Shown: positions 35,148 through 45,780 of the stretch, piece after piece
How the letters are laid out: every line of letters begins with the position of its first letter
Position numbering within the stretch: the first letter of the stretch is position 1
Origin: Bradyrhizobium sp. U87765 SZCCT0048
GTDB taxonomy: Bacteria; Pseudomonadota; Alphaproteobacteria; Rhizobiales; Xanthobacteraceae
Reading direction: 5' to 3'
Length of the DNA: 64,000 bases
Assembly: GCF_018131225.1 (NCBI RefSeq)
Contig: NZ_JAFCMM010000001.1
Span: forward strand, 2,232,001 to 2,296,000
The notes under the pieces: generated by a model
What the model saw: only the letters and a program-made list of their open reading frames with translations
What the model was told of the DNA's origin: nothing
Databases searched by the model: none
Position numbers and translations under genes: made by a program

Positions 35148-36038
35148 ATGCTCAGCAATTTTTTTCAGTTACCAGGCATACCAACAGAAATTGGAGACCA
35201 GGACGCCTTCTTCAAACTAGCTGGAGAAGAGAAGCGAATTCAAAGTAAGTTATATCGCCCCTCGCACCTTAAAAGCCCCCAAACTCCGCAACGGTGGATC
35301 GTTCGGGACCGCCAATTTATTGAGTTCAGCTTCTCCAAAACCTTGATTGAAGAAATTGAATTTAATAAATGCACATTTATCGATTGCTTATTCATCGGCA
35401 GCGTATTCAAAAACTGCCGCTTCTCTGAATGCACATTTATTAGCTGCAATACTTACCGCGTCGAGTTTGCTGACGTATACTTGGACCCAAGATCGTTTTC
35501 TAAATGCCTAGATGAAGAGCGACACCAGAATATAGGGGTGCACCTGTACCAAGAGCTTCTAAACAACAGTCGAAGACAATCACAGCCAGATTTCGCACAT
35601 TATGCCCTGTTCGAGTTTCGCCGATGGTTACGACTTGAGCAGTGCTATCAATTCCGAAAAAATCATAAACAAATGAGAATAAGCCGCACGCAAGTCAAAC
35701 TCGCTCTCAGGATAGCAACAAGCTGGGCATTTCAGAAATTTATCGGCTTCGGAGTTCGCTTGAGAAACTATATCCTCACAGCAACGGCGGCTGCTTCAGC
35801 ACTCACGATCTTCAATCATTATTTCTCGGCGCAACTCGGCCTAAAAATCAATGGAGAACCCCTCTCGTCACCGATTGATGCCTTTTACTTTACGATCATT
35901 ACTCTAACGACAATTGGATACGGAGATATCACGCCAACAAGCCCCCTTGGACGAGTTCTTGTCGCCGGAGAGGGAATTATTGGATTTGTCCTCTTCGCAA
36001 CCCTTGCATCAATGATCTACCGAAAGATTTTGCCTTAG
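35148..36038 (+). CDS. Pentapeptide-repeat protein with a C-terminal K+-channel pore
   Basis: 296 residues from ATG 35148 (a TTG at 35115 would add 11, but AAAGG abuts it). Residues about 57-111 form pentapeptide-type repeats with an aromatic in the middle and Cys recurring: FNKCTFIDCLF, FKNCRFSECTFIS. A linker (about 120-205) with basic residues leads to transmembrane helix 1 (about 207-228), a pore helix and the selectivity filter TTIGYGD (254-260), and helix 2 (about 268-292), ending soon after with no RCK domain. This is the two-helix ion-channel (Ion_trans_2) arrangement, so it should form a tetrameric K+ channel gated through its N-terminal part. Codon use is foreign. The next gene starts 8 bases later. 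Confidence 0.85.
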   Translation: MLSNFFQLPGIPTEIGDQDAFFKLAGEEKRIQSKLYRPSHLKSPQTPQRWIVRDRQFIEFSFSKTLIEEIEFNKCTFIDCLFIGSVFKNCRFSECTFISCNTYRVEFADVYLDPRSFSKCLDEERHQNIGVHLYQELLNNSRRQSQPDFAHYALFEFRRWLRLEQCYQFRKNHKQMRISRTQVKLALRIATSWAFQKFIGFGVRLRNYILTATAAASALTIFNHYFSAQLGLKINGEPLSSPIDAFYFTIITLTTIGYGDITPTSPLGRVLVAGEGIIGFVLFATLASMIYRKILP

Positions 36039-36046
36039 GGGGAAAA

Positions 36047-36910
36047 ATGCTATCTAAGTGCATTTTTGGCTCGACCGCGCGGAATTGTCTTGACGCTTAT
36101 AGTGACCGAGATTTCCTAGTAATAGGAACGTCAAAACAAGAACTAACCGATGCATCGCGCGCTTGGTCCACCAATGGCTGGTCTGTCTCAACCTTCACGC
36201 ATGAACAAATTTCGGGAATGGCAGATCGCGGCTCGCTATTTCTGCAACATCTAAAGCAGGAAGCGATTATTATTCGAGACGACAGCAGCTTCTTTTCCTC
36301 TCTGTTGGCCCAATACCGGCCCAAAAGAAACTACCAGCAAGAACTGTCTGACAGCCTACGGCTGCTGCTTAGCCTCTCCCGAGAACGTCTAGATTATTGG
36401 CCGATGCTATGTTCAGCGGACATAGCCTACACCGCAATTCGCAATATCGGAATCTGTCGCCTTGCCGAACAAGGTACATTCATATTTGGCTACCTTGATT
36501 TAATAGAGCACCTTGAAAGGGAAAATAGCACAACGCCAACAAGACTAGCAGCCCTGCGGCATCTCCGCGCAATGAAGCACAGTTATAGGAGACGTCTTGT
36601 CTCGAACTTCTCATTGCACGTTCTATGCGATGCATTGGAAGGCGCTCGTGATCTGCTTTTGCTCAATGACATCCCAGCCTCCCCAACGAAGGTATTCTCC
36701 GGATATAGCGAACTTCGCCTGTTAGAGCTTAAGCTGGTCGGAAAAGTCGACCCCCGCTATCTCGATAGCCTATCACCGCACGATCCTCTTGCCACTGCAT
36801 GGGCAATTATCTGCGATCCCCGAGGATATCCAAATCAGCCAAAATTCAAAAATCATAGATGGATAGCGAGCGTTAACGACATAGCGGACGAACGTTTTGG
36901 CGCTGCCTGA
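36047..36910 (+). CDS. MNT-type nucleotidyltransferase
   Basis: 287 residues. The N-terminus carries GS at 8-9, ten residues, then D20-R-D22: the GSx10DxD signature of minimal nucleotidyltransferases (MNT), with FLVIG as the following strand. WSVSTFTHEQISGMADRGSLF and HLKQEAIIIRD complete the domain (to about 90). The rest (about 95-287) is helical, with no motif I recognise; an RxxxxH HEPN site is not evident. It should transfer a nucleotide to a protein, RNA or small molecule. Co-transcribed with the channel gene (8-base gap; AGGGGG 4 bases before ATG). Codon use is foreign, like its partner. Confidence 0.8.
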   Translation: MLSKCIFGSTARNCLDAYSDRDFLVIGTSKQELTDASRAWSTNGWSVSTFTHEQISGMADRGSLFLQHLKQEAIIIRDDSSFFSSLLAQYRPKRNYQQELSDSLRLLLSLSRERLDYWPMLCSADIAYTAIRNIGICRLAEQGTFIFGYLDLIEHLERENSTTPTRLAALRHLRAMKHSYRRRLVSNFSLHVLCDALEGARDLLLLNDIPASPTKVFSGYSELRLLELKLVGKVDPRYLDSLSPHDPLATAWAIICDPRGYPNQPKFKNHRWIASVNDIADERFGAA

Positions 36911-37084
36911 TCGCATACACAGCCGACGCACACAATTTTCACTGCCCACCGACACGCCCGACTATCGTGGCTTTCAGGCGACTCCGCCGGGAAAACTTTC
37001 CGCTTTGCGCTGGATGAGACGACAGCCGCATCGGAATTTTGCAGAACGCGCTCAAGGACATGCGTCGGTTTGCGCGGGGGTACG

Positions 37085-40000
37085 ATGGGCATTGGGGGCG
37101 GACAAAGAGTGAAGCCGAAATCAGGGCGCCGCCGCTGGCAGCCCCTGCTGCTCGGCGGCACCGCCCTGATGGGCTTCGCTTTCGCCTCGCCGGCCACCGC
37201 CGACCAGAGCTGGGTCGGCACCACCTCCGGCGACTGGTTCACTGGCTCCAACTGGAGCGGCAACGCCGCGCCGACCGGCAGTGATAACGTCATCATCGAC
37301 ACCACGACGCCGAACGCAGCGACGATCAACTCGGGCACGACAGGGTACGCACAGGATATCACGGTCGGCAACAACGCCACCGGCAGCCTCTCGCTGACCA
37401 ACGGATCGGGGCTGTACCTCGGCGGCTTCACGTATATCGGCCGTGGCGCCGGATCGACCGGCACTCTGACGTTCAGCGGCGCAGGATCCGGCCTCGACAT
37501 CACCAACAACGTCTATGTCGGATATGACGGCAACGGCACGCTGGACTTCAGCAATGGCGCCAGCCTGTCGGGCTATTACATGTTCGTCGGCTTCAATACC
37601 GGGTCGACAGGCATGTTGACCGTGAGTGGGACCAATTCGTCCATCGCCTTGAACAACGATCTTCACGTCGGTGTGTCCGGCACCGGCACGCTGGCCGTCA
37701 CCAACGGCGGCACGATCAATTCCTCGCAGCTCACCATCGGCACCAACACGGGCGCGAGCGGCACGGTGACGGTCGACGGCGCAGGCTCCGCGATCAACCC
37801 CGTGGCCTACATCATCGTCGGGGCCAGCGGCACCGGAACGCTGAACATCACCGGCGGCGGCAGCGTGTCCGGCGGCAACATCTACGGCGTCTCGATCGGC
37901 GACCAGAGCGGCGGCGTCGGCACGGTCAATGTCAGCGGCGCGGGATCGACCTTCGCAACCTCCTCAACGCTCACCATCGGCAATGCCGGCACCGGCACGC
38001 TCAACGTCAGCAACGGCGGCCAGGCCACGGCCAGCGCCATGTATATCGGCGCCAGCGCAGGCTCCGGCGGCACCGTGAACATCCGCAGCGGCGGCCAGAT
38101 CAGCGCCGGCGTGGTCTATGTCGGCATGAACTCCTCCGGCACGATGAGCGTCGCGAGTGGCGGCCGGGCCGCGATCGGCAGCCTGTATGTCGGCGCGTTC
38201 CCCGGGTCGACCGGCACGCTGAGCATCGACGGCGCCGGATCGATCGTGGCGGTCGGCAACAGCCTGGCGGCGGGGTACCTGGGCTCAGGCACCATCTCCA
38301 TCAGCCATGGCGGCGAGGTCAGGGCGCTGTCGACGGCAACCATTCTGGACGTCGGCGTCAACGGCCAGGGCACGCTCGCGATCGACGGCGTCGGCTCCGC
38401 GCTCAATGCCGCTGGCTCGGAATTGCAGCTCGGACGCAACGGCGGCTCCGGGGCCCTTTCCATCACCGCCGGCGGCACAGCAACCGTCGGCACGGCGACC
38501 ATTGCCGGCGGCGGCAACAACAGCGCGGTCACGGTCGATGGCGCGGGATCGCAGTTCAAGGCCGATACCCTGATCCTGGGCGGCAGCGGCGCGGCGACGC
38601 TGACCGTATCGAACGGCGGCAATGTCACCACCACCAACGCCATCTCCGTCGGCTCGGCCAGCACCATCAACATCGGTGCGGCTGTTGGCGCAGCGCCGAC
38701 CGGCGCCGGCACCATCGCGGCGCCCGGCATCGACTTCGGCTTTGGCAACGGCACCATCGTCTTCAACCACACTGCTTCGAACTACGTCTTCGCGACGCCG
38801 CTGAGCGGCAGCGGCAATGTCGACGTCGAGGCCGGCACCACGGTGTTCTCGACCACGCAGGGCTACACCGGCGTCACCGAGGTCAACGGCGGCCGGCTGA
38901 TCGTCACCGGTGACATCTCGTCGTCCGGCATCGTGCTGGTGAACAGCGGTCTCCTCGGCGGCACCGGCGTCCTGCCGATCACCCTCGTCGAAGCCGGCAC
39001 GCTGGCGCCCGGCGTCGGCACCACGACCGGCACGCTGACCATCACCGACCGTGTCGTCTTCTGCAGCTGCAGCACCTACGCGGTGAAGGTGTCCGCGACC
39101 GGCGGCGACCTCATCCGCCTGACGCCGGGCAACATCGGCAACGGCGATGCCTTCCTCGACGGCACGGTGAAGGTGACTTCGCCGACCGCGAGCTACCGCT
39201 TCGGGACGCCCTACACCATCCTGACCGCGCCGGGTGGGCTCAACGACACCACGTTCGCATCGCTCGTTCTGCCGTTTTCCGGCATGAGCGGCCGGCTGAG
39301 CTATACCGATACCGACGTGCTGCTGACGCTGACCTCGCACCTCGCCACGACGCCGGGCCTCAACCGCAATCAGCAGGCGGTGGCCGGCGCGATCGACGCC
39401 GCCCTCAACGCCGGAGGCGCAAGCGGCGGCTTCGGCAGCCTGTTTGGCGCCCCGGCCGCCTCCTTCTCACAGGTCACCGGCGAGGCCGCGACCGGCTCGC
39501 AGCAAACGACCTTCACGGCGATGAATGCGTTCCTCGGCAGCCTGCTCGACCACGGCGGCGCCAGTCTCGACGGATCGCCGGCGGCTCCCACGGCCTTCGC
39601 CGATGACAGCACTGTCGCGCGCGCCCCGCGCGACGCCTACGCCATGGTCACCAAGGCAGGTCAGGCGGCCGATCCTTTCGCCGCGCGCTGGAGTGTGTGG
39701 GCGGGCGGCTTCGGCGGCAGCCAGAGCACCGACGGCAATGCCGCGCTCGGCAGTGGCGCGACCACCAGCCGAATCGCCGGCGGCATGGTCGGCGCCGACG
39801 TCCGGCTGTCACCGACCACCGTGGCCGGCTTCGCGCTGGCCGGTGGCGGCACGACCTTCGATGTCGCCGGCAGCGGCAGCGGCCGTTCGGATCTGTTCCA
39901 GGCGGGTGCGTTCGTCCGCCAGTCCATCGGGACAAGCTATCTCTCGGCTGCCCTCGCCTATGGCTGGCAGGACGTCACCACCAACCGCAGGGTAACCCTC

Positions 40001-40522
40001 GCCGGGGTCGATCAGTTGCAGGCGCGGTTCAACGCCAGTGCGTTCTCCGGCCGCATCGAAGGCGGCCGCCGCATCACGACGCCGTGGTTCGGCCTGACGC
40101 CCTACGCCGCCATCCAGGCCACCGCCTACGACCTGCCGGCCTATGCCGAACGGGCCTTGGTCGGCAGCAACGCCTTTGCCATCGCGTATGGCGCCAGGAG
40201 CGTGACCGACACCCGCACCGAGCTCGGCATCCGCCTCGACCGCTCGTTCGCCCTTTCCAGTGCCCTGCTGACCCTGCGCGGCCGCGCCGCCTGGGTCCAC
40301 GACTTCAACCCCGACCGGACGATCGCCGCGACCTTCCAGGCCCTCCCGGGCGCCTCGTTCGTGGTCGGCGGCGCGACGCAGGCGCAAAATGCGGCGCTCA
40401 CCAGCGCCGGCGCCGAAGTCTCCTGGGCCAATGGCCTGTCGGCGACCGCCACGTTCGAGGGCGAGTTTTCCGACGTCAGCCGCTCCTATGGCGGCAGGGG
40501 CACGCTGCGCTACCAGTGGTGA
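37085..40522 (+). CDS. Autotransporter with T5SS/PEP-CTERM-type repeats
   Basis: About 1145 residues. Signal peptide with a basic start ([20 protein letters not shown], ending SPATADQ), a passenger (to about 860) made of about a dozen repeats of the pattern xxVGxxGTGTLxVxxGGxxx, as in the T5SS/PEP-CTERM-associated repeat, then a C-terminal autotransporter beta barrel (about 880-1145) ending RYQW with an aromatic last residue. The barrel exports the passenger to the surface, likely for adhesion. Start ATG 37085 (GGGGG upstream); GTG 37109 is a good alternative. It begins just past the AT-rich island but has normal GC. Confidence 0.85.
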   Translation: MGIGGGQRVKPKSGRRRWQPLLLGGTALMGFAFASPATADQSWVGTTSGDWFTGSNWSGNAAPTGSDNVIIDTTTPNAATINSGTTGYAQDITVGNNATGSLSLTNGSGLYLGGFTYIGRGAGSTGTLTFSGAGSGLDITNNVYVGYDGNGTLDFSNGASLSGYYMFVGFNTGSTGMLTVSGTNSSIALNNDLHVGVSGTGTLAVTNGGTINSSQLTIGTNTGASGTVTVDGAGSAINPVAYIIVGASGTGTLNITGGGSVSGGNIYGVSIGDQSGGVGTVNVSGAGSTFATSSTLTIGNAGTGTLNVSNGGQATASAMYIGASAGSGGTVNIRSGGQISAGVVYVGMNSSGTMSVASGGRAAIGSLYVGAFPGSTGTLSIDGAGSIVAVGNSLAAGYLGSGTISISHGGEVRALSTATILDVGVNGQGTLAIDGVGSALNAAGSELQLGRNGGSGALSITAGGTATVGTATIAGGGNNSAVTVDGAGSQFKADTLILGGSGAATLTVSNGGNVTTTNAISVGSASTINIGAAVGAAPTGAGTIAAPGIDFGFGNGTIVFNHTASNYVFATPLSGSGNVDVEAGTTVFSTTQGYTGVTEVNGGRLIVTGDISSSGIVLVNSGLLGGTGVLPITLVEAGTLAPGVGTTTGTLTITDRVVFCSCSTYAVKVSATGGDLIRLTPGNIGNGDAFLDGTVKVTSPTASYRFGTPYTILTAPGGLNDTTFASLVLPFSGMSGRLSYTDTDVLLTLTSHLATTPGLNRNQQAVAGAIDAALNAGGASGGFGSLFGAPAASFSQVTGEAATGSQQTTFTAMNAFLGSLLDHGGASLDGSPAAPTAFADDSTVARAPRDAYAMVTKAGQAADPFAARWSVWAGGFGGSQSTDGNAALGSGATTSRIAGGMVGADVRLSPTTVAGFALAGGGTTFDVAGSGSGRSDLFQAGAFVRQSIGTSYLSAALAYGWQDVTTNRRVTLAGVDQLQARFNASAFSGRIEGGRRITTPWFGLTPYAAIQATAYDLPAYAERALVGSNAFAIAYGARSVTDTRTELGIRLDRSFALSSALLTLRGRAAWVHDFNPDRTIAATFQALPGASFVVGGATQAQNAALTSAGAEVSWANGLSATATFEGEFSDVSRSYGGRGTLRYQW

Positions 40523-40706
40523 GTGGCGGGCCGGCCATCGCGCCCGGCGCCCCCTCGGTTCCGGCCCGCACCGCCGCCCGGTTCCGCCCGCGCCGCTGCG
40601 CGCCCCGCCGCAGGCGGGGGCTTGCAAAACGTGCGGCATCCGGCGATGCAGGGTCAGGCCCGACCTGCCGGCCATCCCTATCGGACACGACCAGAAGGAG
40701 ATCACC

Positions 40707-41564
40707 ATGACAGACACCATCGGCATCATCGGCGCCGGCACCATGGGCAACGGCATCGCCCAGGTGTGCGCGGTGGCCGGCCTGAACGTGGTGATGGTCG
40801 ACATCTCCGACGCCGCCGTGCAGCGCGGCCTGTCCACCGTGGACGCCAGCCTCGTGCGCCTGATCAAGAAGGACAAGCTGACCGTCGCCGACCGCGAGGC
40901 CGCGCTGGCGCGCATCACCGGCACCACCGACCGCGGCAAGCTCGCGAACTGCGACCTCGTCATCGAGGCCGCGACCGAGAACGAGGAGCTCAAGGTCAAG
41001 ATCCTCAAGGACGTCTGCGCGACGCTGAAGCCCGACGCGCTGATCGCCACCAACACCTCGTCGATCTCGATCACCAAGCTCGCTGCGGCGACCGACCGTC
41101 CCGACCGCTTCATCGGCCTGCACTTCTTCAATCCGGTGCCGATGATGGCGCTGCTCGAGCTGATCCGCGGCCTGCAGACCTCCGACGCCACCCATGCGAA
41201 GGCCGAGGCGTTCGCCAAGCGCATCGGCAAGGTCTCGATCACCGCCAAGAACAGCCCCGGCTTCGCCGTCAACCGCATCCTCTGCCCGATGATCAACGAG
41301 GCGATCTTCGCCCTGCAGGAGGGCCTTGCGACCGCCGCCGATATCGACGAGGGCATGAAGCTCGGCTGCAACCACCCGATCGGCCCGCTGGCGCTCGCCG
41401 ACATGATCGGCCTCGACACCATGCTGTCGGTGATGGACGTGTTCTACAAGGGCTTCAACGATCCGAAGTACCGCCCCGCCCCGCTGCTGAAGGAAATGGT
41501 CGACGCCGGCCATCTCGGCCGCAAGACCGGCAAGGGCTTTTACGACTACACCGCCAAGGCCTGA
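40707..41564 (+). CDS. hbd: 3-hydroxybutyryl-CoA dehydrogenase
   Basis: 285 residues. Rossmann NAD motif [14 protein letters not shown] (residues 6-19), catalytic region [21 protein letters not shown] (His of the dyad) and [11 protein letters not shown], all standard. Converts 3-hydroxybutyryl-CoA and acetoacetyl-CoA with NAD(P); used in butyrate, PHB or fatty acid metabolism. ATG 40707 has AAGGAG six bases upstream; the frame upstream is open but lacks homology. Stands alone before the permease. Confidence 0.94.
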   Translation: MTDTIGIIGAGTMGNGIAQVCAVAGLNVVMVDISDAAVQRGLSTVDASLVRLIKKDKLTVADREAALARITGTTDRGKLANCDLVIEAATENEELKVKILKDVCATLKPDALIATNTSSISITKLAAATDRPDRFIGLHFFNPVPMMALLELIRGLQTSDATHAKAEAFAKRIGKVSITAKNSPGFAVNRILCPMINEAIFALQEGLATAADIDEGMKLGCNHPIGPLALADMIGLDTMLSVMDVFYKGFNDPKYRPAPLLKEMVDAGHLGRKTGKGFYDYTAKA

Positions 41565-41721
41565 GCGCCGCCAAGACCTGATCACGACAAGGCCTGGGCC
41601 GAACCCGGCGCATCCCGCACCGGCAACGGCGCCTGCCGATACGGCAGCGCAGCGCCAAAATTGCGTCAACCAAAACCGCGCGACCGCGTTATCCTCGCAT
41701 CGGGGATCACGCGGTTGCGCC

Positions 41722-43200
41722 ATGACCACGATCTGGACCTGCAAATCCACTGCCGATCTGCGCCGCGAAGCGCAAGGCGGCACGGAAGCCTCGGCACGGC
41801 CGCTGCGCCGCACGCTCACCGCGACGAACCTCATCGCCCTCGGCGTCGGCGGCATCATCGGCGCCGGCATCTTCGTGCTGACCGGGCACGCCGCAGCCAC
41901 CAACGCCGGACCGGCGGTGACGCTGTCATTCCTGTGCGGCGCGGTGGCCTGCGCCTTCGCCGGACTTTGTTACGCCGAGATGGCCGCAGCGGTGCCGGTG
42001 AGCGGCAGCGCCTACACCTATGCCTACGCCACGCTCGGCGAACTCGTCGCCTGGATCATCGGCTGGGACCTCATTCTCGAATATGCCGTGGGAGCGATCG
42101 CGGTCGCGATCGGCTGGTCCGGTTATGTCGTCAGCTTCGCCCGCGATCTCGGCATCGCCATCCCCGACCGTTTCGCCTCGGCGCCGTTCGCCTATGACGC
42201 CGCGACCCACACCTGGTCAGCGACCGGCGCCATCGCCAACATCCCGGCGATGATCGTCATCGCCGGCATCAGCGCGCTGCTGGTCGCCGGCATCCGGCAG
42301 TCGGCGCAGTTCGGCGGCGTGATGGTGGTGCTGAAGCTCGCGGTGATCGCGCTGTTCCTCGCCTGCGCCGCGCCAGCGGTCAGCACCGCCAACTGGGTGA
42401 CGGCGAGCAATCCGGCCGGCGCCTATATTCCTCCTGCACAGGGTTTTGGCGTATTCGGCTGGTCGGGCGTGGTGCGCGGCGCCGCCGTGGTGTTCTTCGC
42501 CTATATCGGCTTCGACGCGCTCTCGACCGCCGCACAGGAGGCGAAGACGCCGACGCGAGACGTGCCGATCGGCATTCTCGGCTCGCTCGTCGTCTGCACC
42601 GCGCTCTACATGGCGGTCGGCTATGTGCTGACCGGCATCGTGCCATTCGACCGCCTCAATGTACCCGACCCGATCGCGGTCGGCATCGACGCCGCCGGTA
42701 TCGGGTGGCTCGCACCGTTCATCAAGCTCGGCATCATCTTCGGCTTGACCTCGGTGATCCTGCTGATGCTGCTGGCGCAGCCGCGCATCTTCCGCGCCAT
42801 GGCCCATGACGGCCTGCTGCCCAAGGCGGCGGCGAAAGTTCACCCGACCCTGCACACACCCTACATCGCGACCATCGTGACCGGCGCCGTCTCTGCGCTC
42901 CTCGCCGGCGTGCTGCCGATCGGCCTTGTCGGCGAGCTCGTCAGCATCGGCACACTGTTCGCCTTCGTGGTCGTCTCGATCGGCGTTCTCGTGCTGCGGC
43001 TGACCGAGCCGGAGCTGCCGCGCCCGTTCCGTGCGGCTGCGATCTGGCTGGTTGCACCCGCAGGCGCGCTGACATCGCTGTTCCTGATGATCGGCCTGCC
43101 GCTCGACACCTGGGTCCGGCTCGGCGTATGGCTCGCTCTCGGCCTGTTCATCTACGCCGCCTACGGCCGCCGGCACAGCAGGCTGCGGCAACAGTCATAG
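41722..43200 (+). CDS. APC family amino acid permease
   Basis: 492 residues with about 12-14 transmembrane helices. [16 protein letters not shown] (about 41-56) is the conserved substrate/ion-binding break of helix 1, and [20 protein letters not shown] (about 258-277) is the helix 6/loop signature of the cationic amino acid transporter (CAT, YfnA-like) branch. Imports an amino acid by proton symport; substrate not known. Monocistronic, no clear regulator nearby. Start ATG 41722 fits the family N-terminus with its Arg-rich cytoplasmic leader. Confidence 0.88.
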   Translation: MTTIWTCKSTADLRREAQGGTEASARPLRRTLTATNLIALGVGGIIGAGIFVLTGHAAATNAGPAVTLSFLCGAVACAFAGLCYAEMAAAVPVSGSAYTYAYATLGELVAWIIGWDLILEYAVGAIAVAIGWSGYVVSFARDLGIAIPDRFASAPFAYDAATHTWSATGAIANIPAMIVIAGISALLVAGIRQSAQFGGVMVVLKLAVIALFLACAAPAVSTANWVTASNPAGAYIPPAQGFGVFGWSGVVRGAAVVFFAYIGFDALSTAAQEAKTPTRDVPIGILGSLVVCTALYMAVGYVLTGIVPFDRLNVPDPIAVGIDAAGIGWLAPFIKLGIIFGLTSVILLMLLAQPRIFRAMAHDGLLPKAAAKVHPTLHTPYIATIVTGAVSALLAGVLPIGLVGELVSIGTLFAFVVVSIGVLVLRLTEPELPRPFRAAAIWLVAPAGALTSLFLMIGLPLDTWVRLGVWLALGLFIYAAYGRRHSRLRQQS

Positions 43201-43374
43201 GTTCAGAGCCGACGCCGCATTGCAGCGCACTGCGGCTGCGCGGCTGCGCGGCCGCGCCGCACCCGGCGCTGTCAGGGTCGCGCTGGTCGGCGTGCGGTTT
43301 GCTTGCTACAAAATCTCCCGGTGTCACGTTGCAGATGCTGACCGCGCGACAAGTCGCGGCAGCGGGGAGGAACG

Positions 43375-44412
43375 ATGGCTTCGCGTCAAGACATGGATTC
43401 GACCGGCGCCATGCCGCGCCGCACAGCTGCCCTCACCCTGTCATCGTCCGTCATCACGCGCCGCATGGCGCTAGGCCTGATCGCTGTCGGCGTGGTGGCG
43501 AGACCGGCTGCCGCGCAGGACTATCCATCGCGGCCGGTTCGCTGGATCGTCAGCTATCCGGCCGGTGGCTCCACCGACATTCTCGCCCGCCTTGTCGGTC
43601 AGCGGCTGTCGGAGCGGCTGAGCCAGCAGTTCGTGATCGAGAACAAACCCGGAGGCGGCAATAACATCGGCACCGAGGCGGTGGTGAACGCCGAGCCCGA
43701 CGGCTACACGCTGCTGCTGATCAACCCCGCCAATGCCATCAACACTTCGCTCTACCCGAAGCTGAACTTCAACTTCGTTCGCGACATCGCCGGCGTCGCC
43801 GGAATCGCCCGCGTGCCGAACGTGATGATCGTGCCGAACGATTTTCCCGCCAAAACAGTCAGCGACTTCATCGCCTATGCCAAGGCGAATCCCGGCAAGA
43901 TCAACATGGCCTCATCCGGCAATGGCACCTCGGTCCATCTCTCCGGCGAACTGTTCAAGGCAATGGCCGGCGCCGAGATGCAGCATGTGCCCTATCGCGG
44001 CTCCGCGCCGGCGATCACCGACATGCTCGGCGGCCGCGTCCACGTGATGTTCGACAACATGCCTTCGGCGATCTCCCATGTGCGCGCCGGCAGCCTGCGC
44101 GCGCTCGCGGTCACCAGCGCGGCCCGAACGCCGGAGCTGCCCGACGTGCCGACCGTTGCCGAAACCGTGCCCGGCTATGAGGCCAGCGCGTGGTTCGGCA
44201 TCGGCATGCCCCGCAAGACGCCGAAAGCCGTGGTGGAGCGGCTCAACAGGGAGGTCAACACCATCCTCGCCGAGCCTGGCATGAAGACGCGCATCACCGA
44301 ACTCGGCGGCGAGCCACTGATCGGAACGCCCGCGGACTTCGACGCCATCATCGCCGCCGAGACCGAGAAGTGGGCAGAGGTCGTCAAGTTCGCCGGCGCG
44401 CGGGTGGATTAG
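43375..44412 (+). CDS. Tripartite tricarboxylate transporter binding protein (TctC/Bug)
   Basis: 345 residues. N-terminal signal with an Arg pair (SVITRRMALGLIAVG) ending PAAAQ, and then DYPSRPVRWIVSYPAGGSTDILAR, shown here in part, the usual Bug start; VPYRGSAPAITDMLGGRV and PDVPTVAETVPGYEASAW are the other family blocks. Periplasmic receptor for a carboxylate. No tctA/tctB membrane genes are next to it, as is common for orphan Bug proteins. GGGGAGGAACG precedes ATG 43375. Confidence 0.92.
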   Translation: MASRQDMDSTGAMPRRTAALTLSSSVITRRMALGLIAVGVVARPAAAQDYPSRPVRWIVSYPAGGSTDILARLVGQRLSERLSQQFVIENKPGGGNNIGTEAVVNAEPDGYTLLLINPANAINTSLYPKLNFNFVRDIAGVAGIARVPNVMIVPNDFPAKTVSDFIAYAKANPGKINMASSGNGTSVHLSGELFKAMAGAEMQHVPYRGSAPAITDMLGGRVHVMFDNMPSAISHVRAGSLRALAVTSAARTPELPDVPTVAETVPGYEASAWFGIGMPRKTPKAVVERLNREVNTILAEPGMKTRITELGGEPLIGTPADFDAIIAAETEKWAEVVKFAGARVD

Positions 44413-44440
44413 GGCCGAGGGCTGGCGCTCACCAGATCCA

Positions 44441-44535
44441 CAGCGTCATTGCCGGACTTATCCGGCAATCCGGCTTGGTTGCAGTGCCAAGTTCGCTTGA
44501 AGCTGGATCACCGGGTCAAGCCCGGTGATGACGCG
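44441..44535. repeat. Intergenic palindromic repeat (family B)
   Basis: TTGCCGGA (44449-44456) pairs with TCCGGCAA (44461-44468), and ATCACCGGG (44507-44515) with CCCGGTGAT (44521-44529). It fills the gap between the convergent TctC and amino-acid binding protein genes. A related, more degraded copy lies at 61584-61700. Confidence 0.8.
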
Positions 44536-44568
44536 GTATACGCGGAAGCGCTTGCCGCTTCCTTCGCC

Positions 44569-45780
44569 TCACTTCACCAGCGGGCAGCCGCCGTCCTTGA
44601 GCGGCCGGAACGCCTGATCACCGGGCACCTCGGCGAGGATCTTGTAATAGTCCCACGGTCCCTTCGACTCCTCCGGCTTCTTGACCTGCAGCAGCAGCAT
44701 GCTGTGCACCATGCGCCCGTCCTCGCGCAGGTAGCCATTGTCGGTGAAGGCGTCGCGCACCGGCATCTCGCGCATCTTGGCGAGCACCGCCCTGGTCTCC
44801 GTGGTGCCGGCGGCCTGCACGGCCTTGAGATAGTGCAGCGTGCCGCTGTAGGTCGCCGCCTGGTTCATGGTCGGCATCCGCTTCATGCGCTCGAAAAAGC
44901 GCTTGCCGAAAGCGCGGGTGCGTTCGTTCTGGTCCCAGTAATATGCCTCGGTGACGATCAGTCCCTGGGCGAGCTTGAGCCCGAGGCTGTGGATGTCGGA
45001 GATGAACATCACGATGCCGGCGAGGTTCTGGCCGCCGGCGACGATGCCGAACTCGGAGGCTTGCTTGATGGTGTTGATCGTGTCGCCGCCGGCGTTGGCA
45101 AGGCCGATGATCTTGGCCTTGGACGCCTGCGCCTGCAGCAGGAACGAGGAGAAGTCCGGCGTGTTGAGCGGCGCACGGGCGCTGCCGAGCACCTTGCCGC
45201 CGGCCGCCTTGACGACCTCGCTGACGTCGCGCTCGATCGAATGACCGAACAGATAATCAGCGGTGACGAAGAACCAGCTGTCGCCGCCCTGCTTGACGAT
45301 GGCGCTGCCGACGGTATGCGCGTTGGAATAGGTATCGTAGGTCCAGTGCGCGGTATAGGGCGAGCACGACTTGCCGGTGATGTCCGAGCTCGCGGCATCG
45401 GTGACGATCATGATCTTCTGAAACTGCCTGGACATCTCCATGCCGGCGAGCGCGGTCGCCGAGGTGGGCATGTCGATGATCATGTCGACGCCTTCGCTCT
45501 CGTACCACTTGCGGGTGATCGCCGCGGCGACATCGGCCTTGTTCTGGGCATCCGCGCTGATCATCTCGATCGGCCGGCCCAGCACCTTGCCGTTGAAATC
45601 CTCGATCGCCATCCGGGCGCCTTCGACATTGCCGGCGCCGCCGATATCGGAATAGACCGAATTGAAATCCGTCAGCACGCCGATCTTGACCGGCGCCGCC
45701 GACTGCTGCGCCTGCGCGGCACAGCCAAGCGCAAGCGACGTGACGAGCGCCAGCGACGCGGCGCGACCCACCATCCTCAT
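44569..45780 (-). CDS. Branched-chain amino acid-type ABC binding protein
   Basis: 403 residues, periplasmic binding fold type I. Signal peptide (RAASLALVTSLALGCAAQAQ), then VKIGVLTDFNSVYSDIGGAG as in the LivK/Peripla_BP_6 family, with EGARMAIEDFNGKVLGRPIE. Ligand might be an amino acid, urea or an aromatic acid. GGGAGGCTTC precedes ATG 45780. No permease or ATPase genes adjoin it: the divergent gene is a hydrolase, so it is an orphan receptor. Confidence 0.92.
   Translation of the reverse strand: MRMVGRAASLALVTSLALGCAAQAQQSAAPVKIGVLTDFNSVYSDIGGAGNVEGARMAIEDFNGKVLGRPIEMISADAQNKADVAAAITRKWYESEGVDMIIDMPTSATALAGMEMSRQFQKIMIVTDAASSDITGKSCSPYTAHWTYDTYSNAHTVGSAIVKQGGDSWFFVTADYLFGHSIERDVSEVVKAAGGKVLGSARAPLNTPDFSSFLLQAQASKAKIIGLANAGGDTINTIKQASEFGIVAGGQNLAGIVMFISDIHSLGLKLAQGLIVTEAYYWDQNERTRAFGKRFFERMKRMPTMNQAATYSGTLHYLKAVQAAGTTETRAVLAKMREMPVRDAFTDNGYLREDGRMVHSMLLLQVKKPEESKGPWDYYKILAEVPGDQAFRPLKDGGCPLVK

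Larger units (their letters stand above)
35046..36935. other. AT-rich island with two genes
   Basis: Between the stop of the ScfR-type gene and about 36,935 the base composition and codon use shift sharply: A- and T-ending codons such as ATA, TTA, AGA and AAA become frequent, whereas they are almost absent on both sides. The island contains just the channel gene and the nucleotidyltransferase gene. No tRNA, integrase, transposase or direct repeat was found at its edges, so how it was inserted is not visible. Confidence 0.8.

Noticed and set aside
35046..36935. Integrated phage or insertion element
   Set aside because: No integrase, transposase, terminal inverted repeats or flanking direct repeats were seen; only base composition and two genes support foreign origin.
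37200..38700. CRISPR-like or minisatellite DNA within the autotransporter
   Set aside because: The periodicity is at protein level; DNA repeats are imperfect and in one frame, explained by the passenger repeats.
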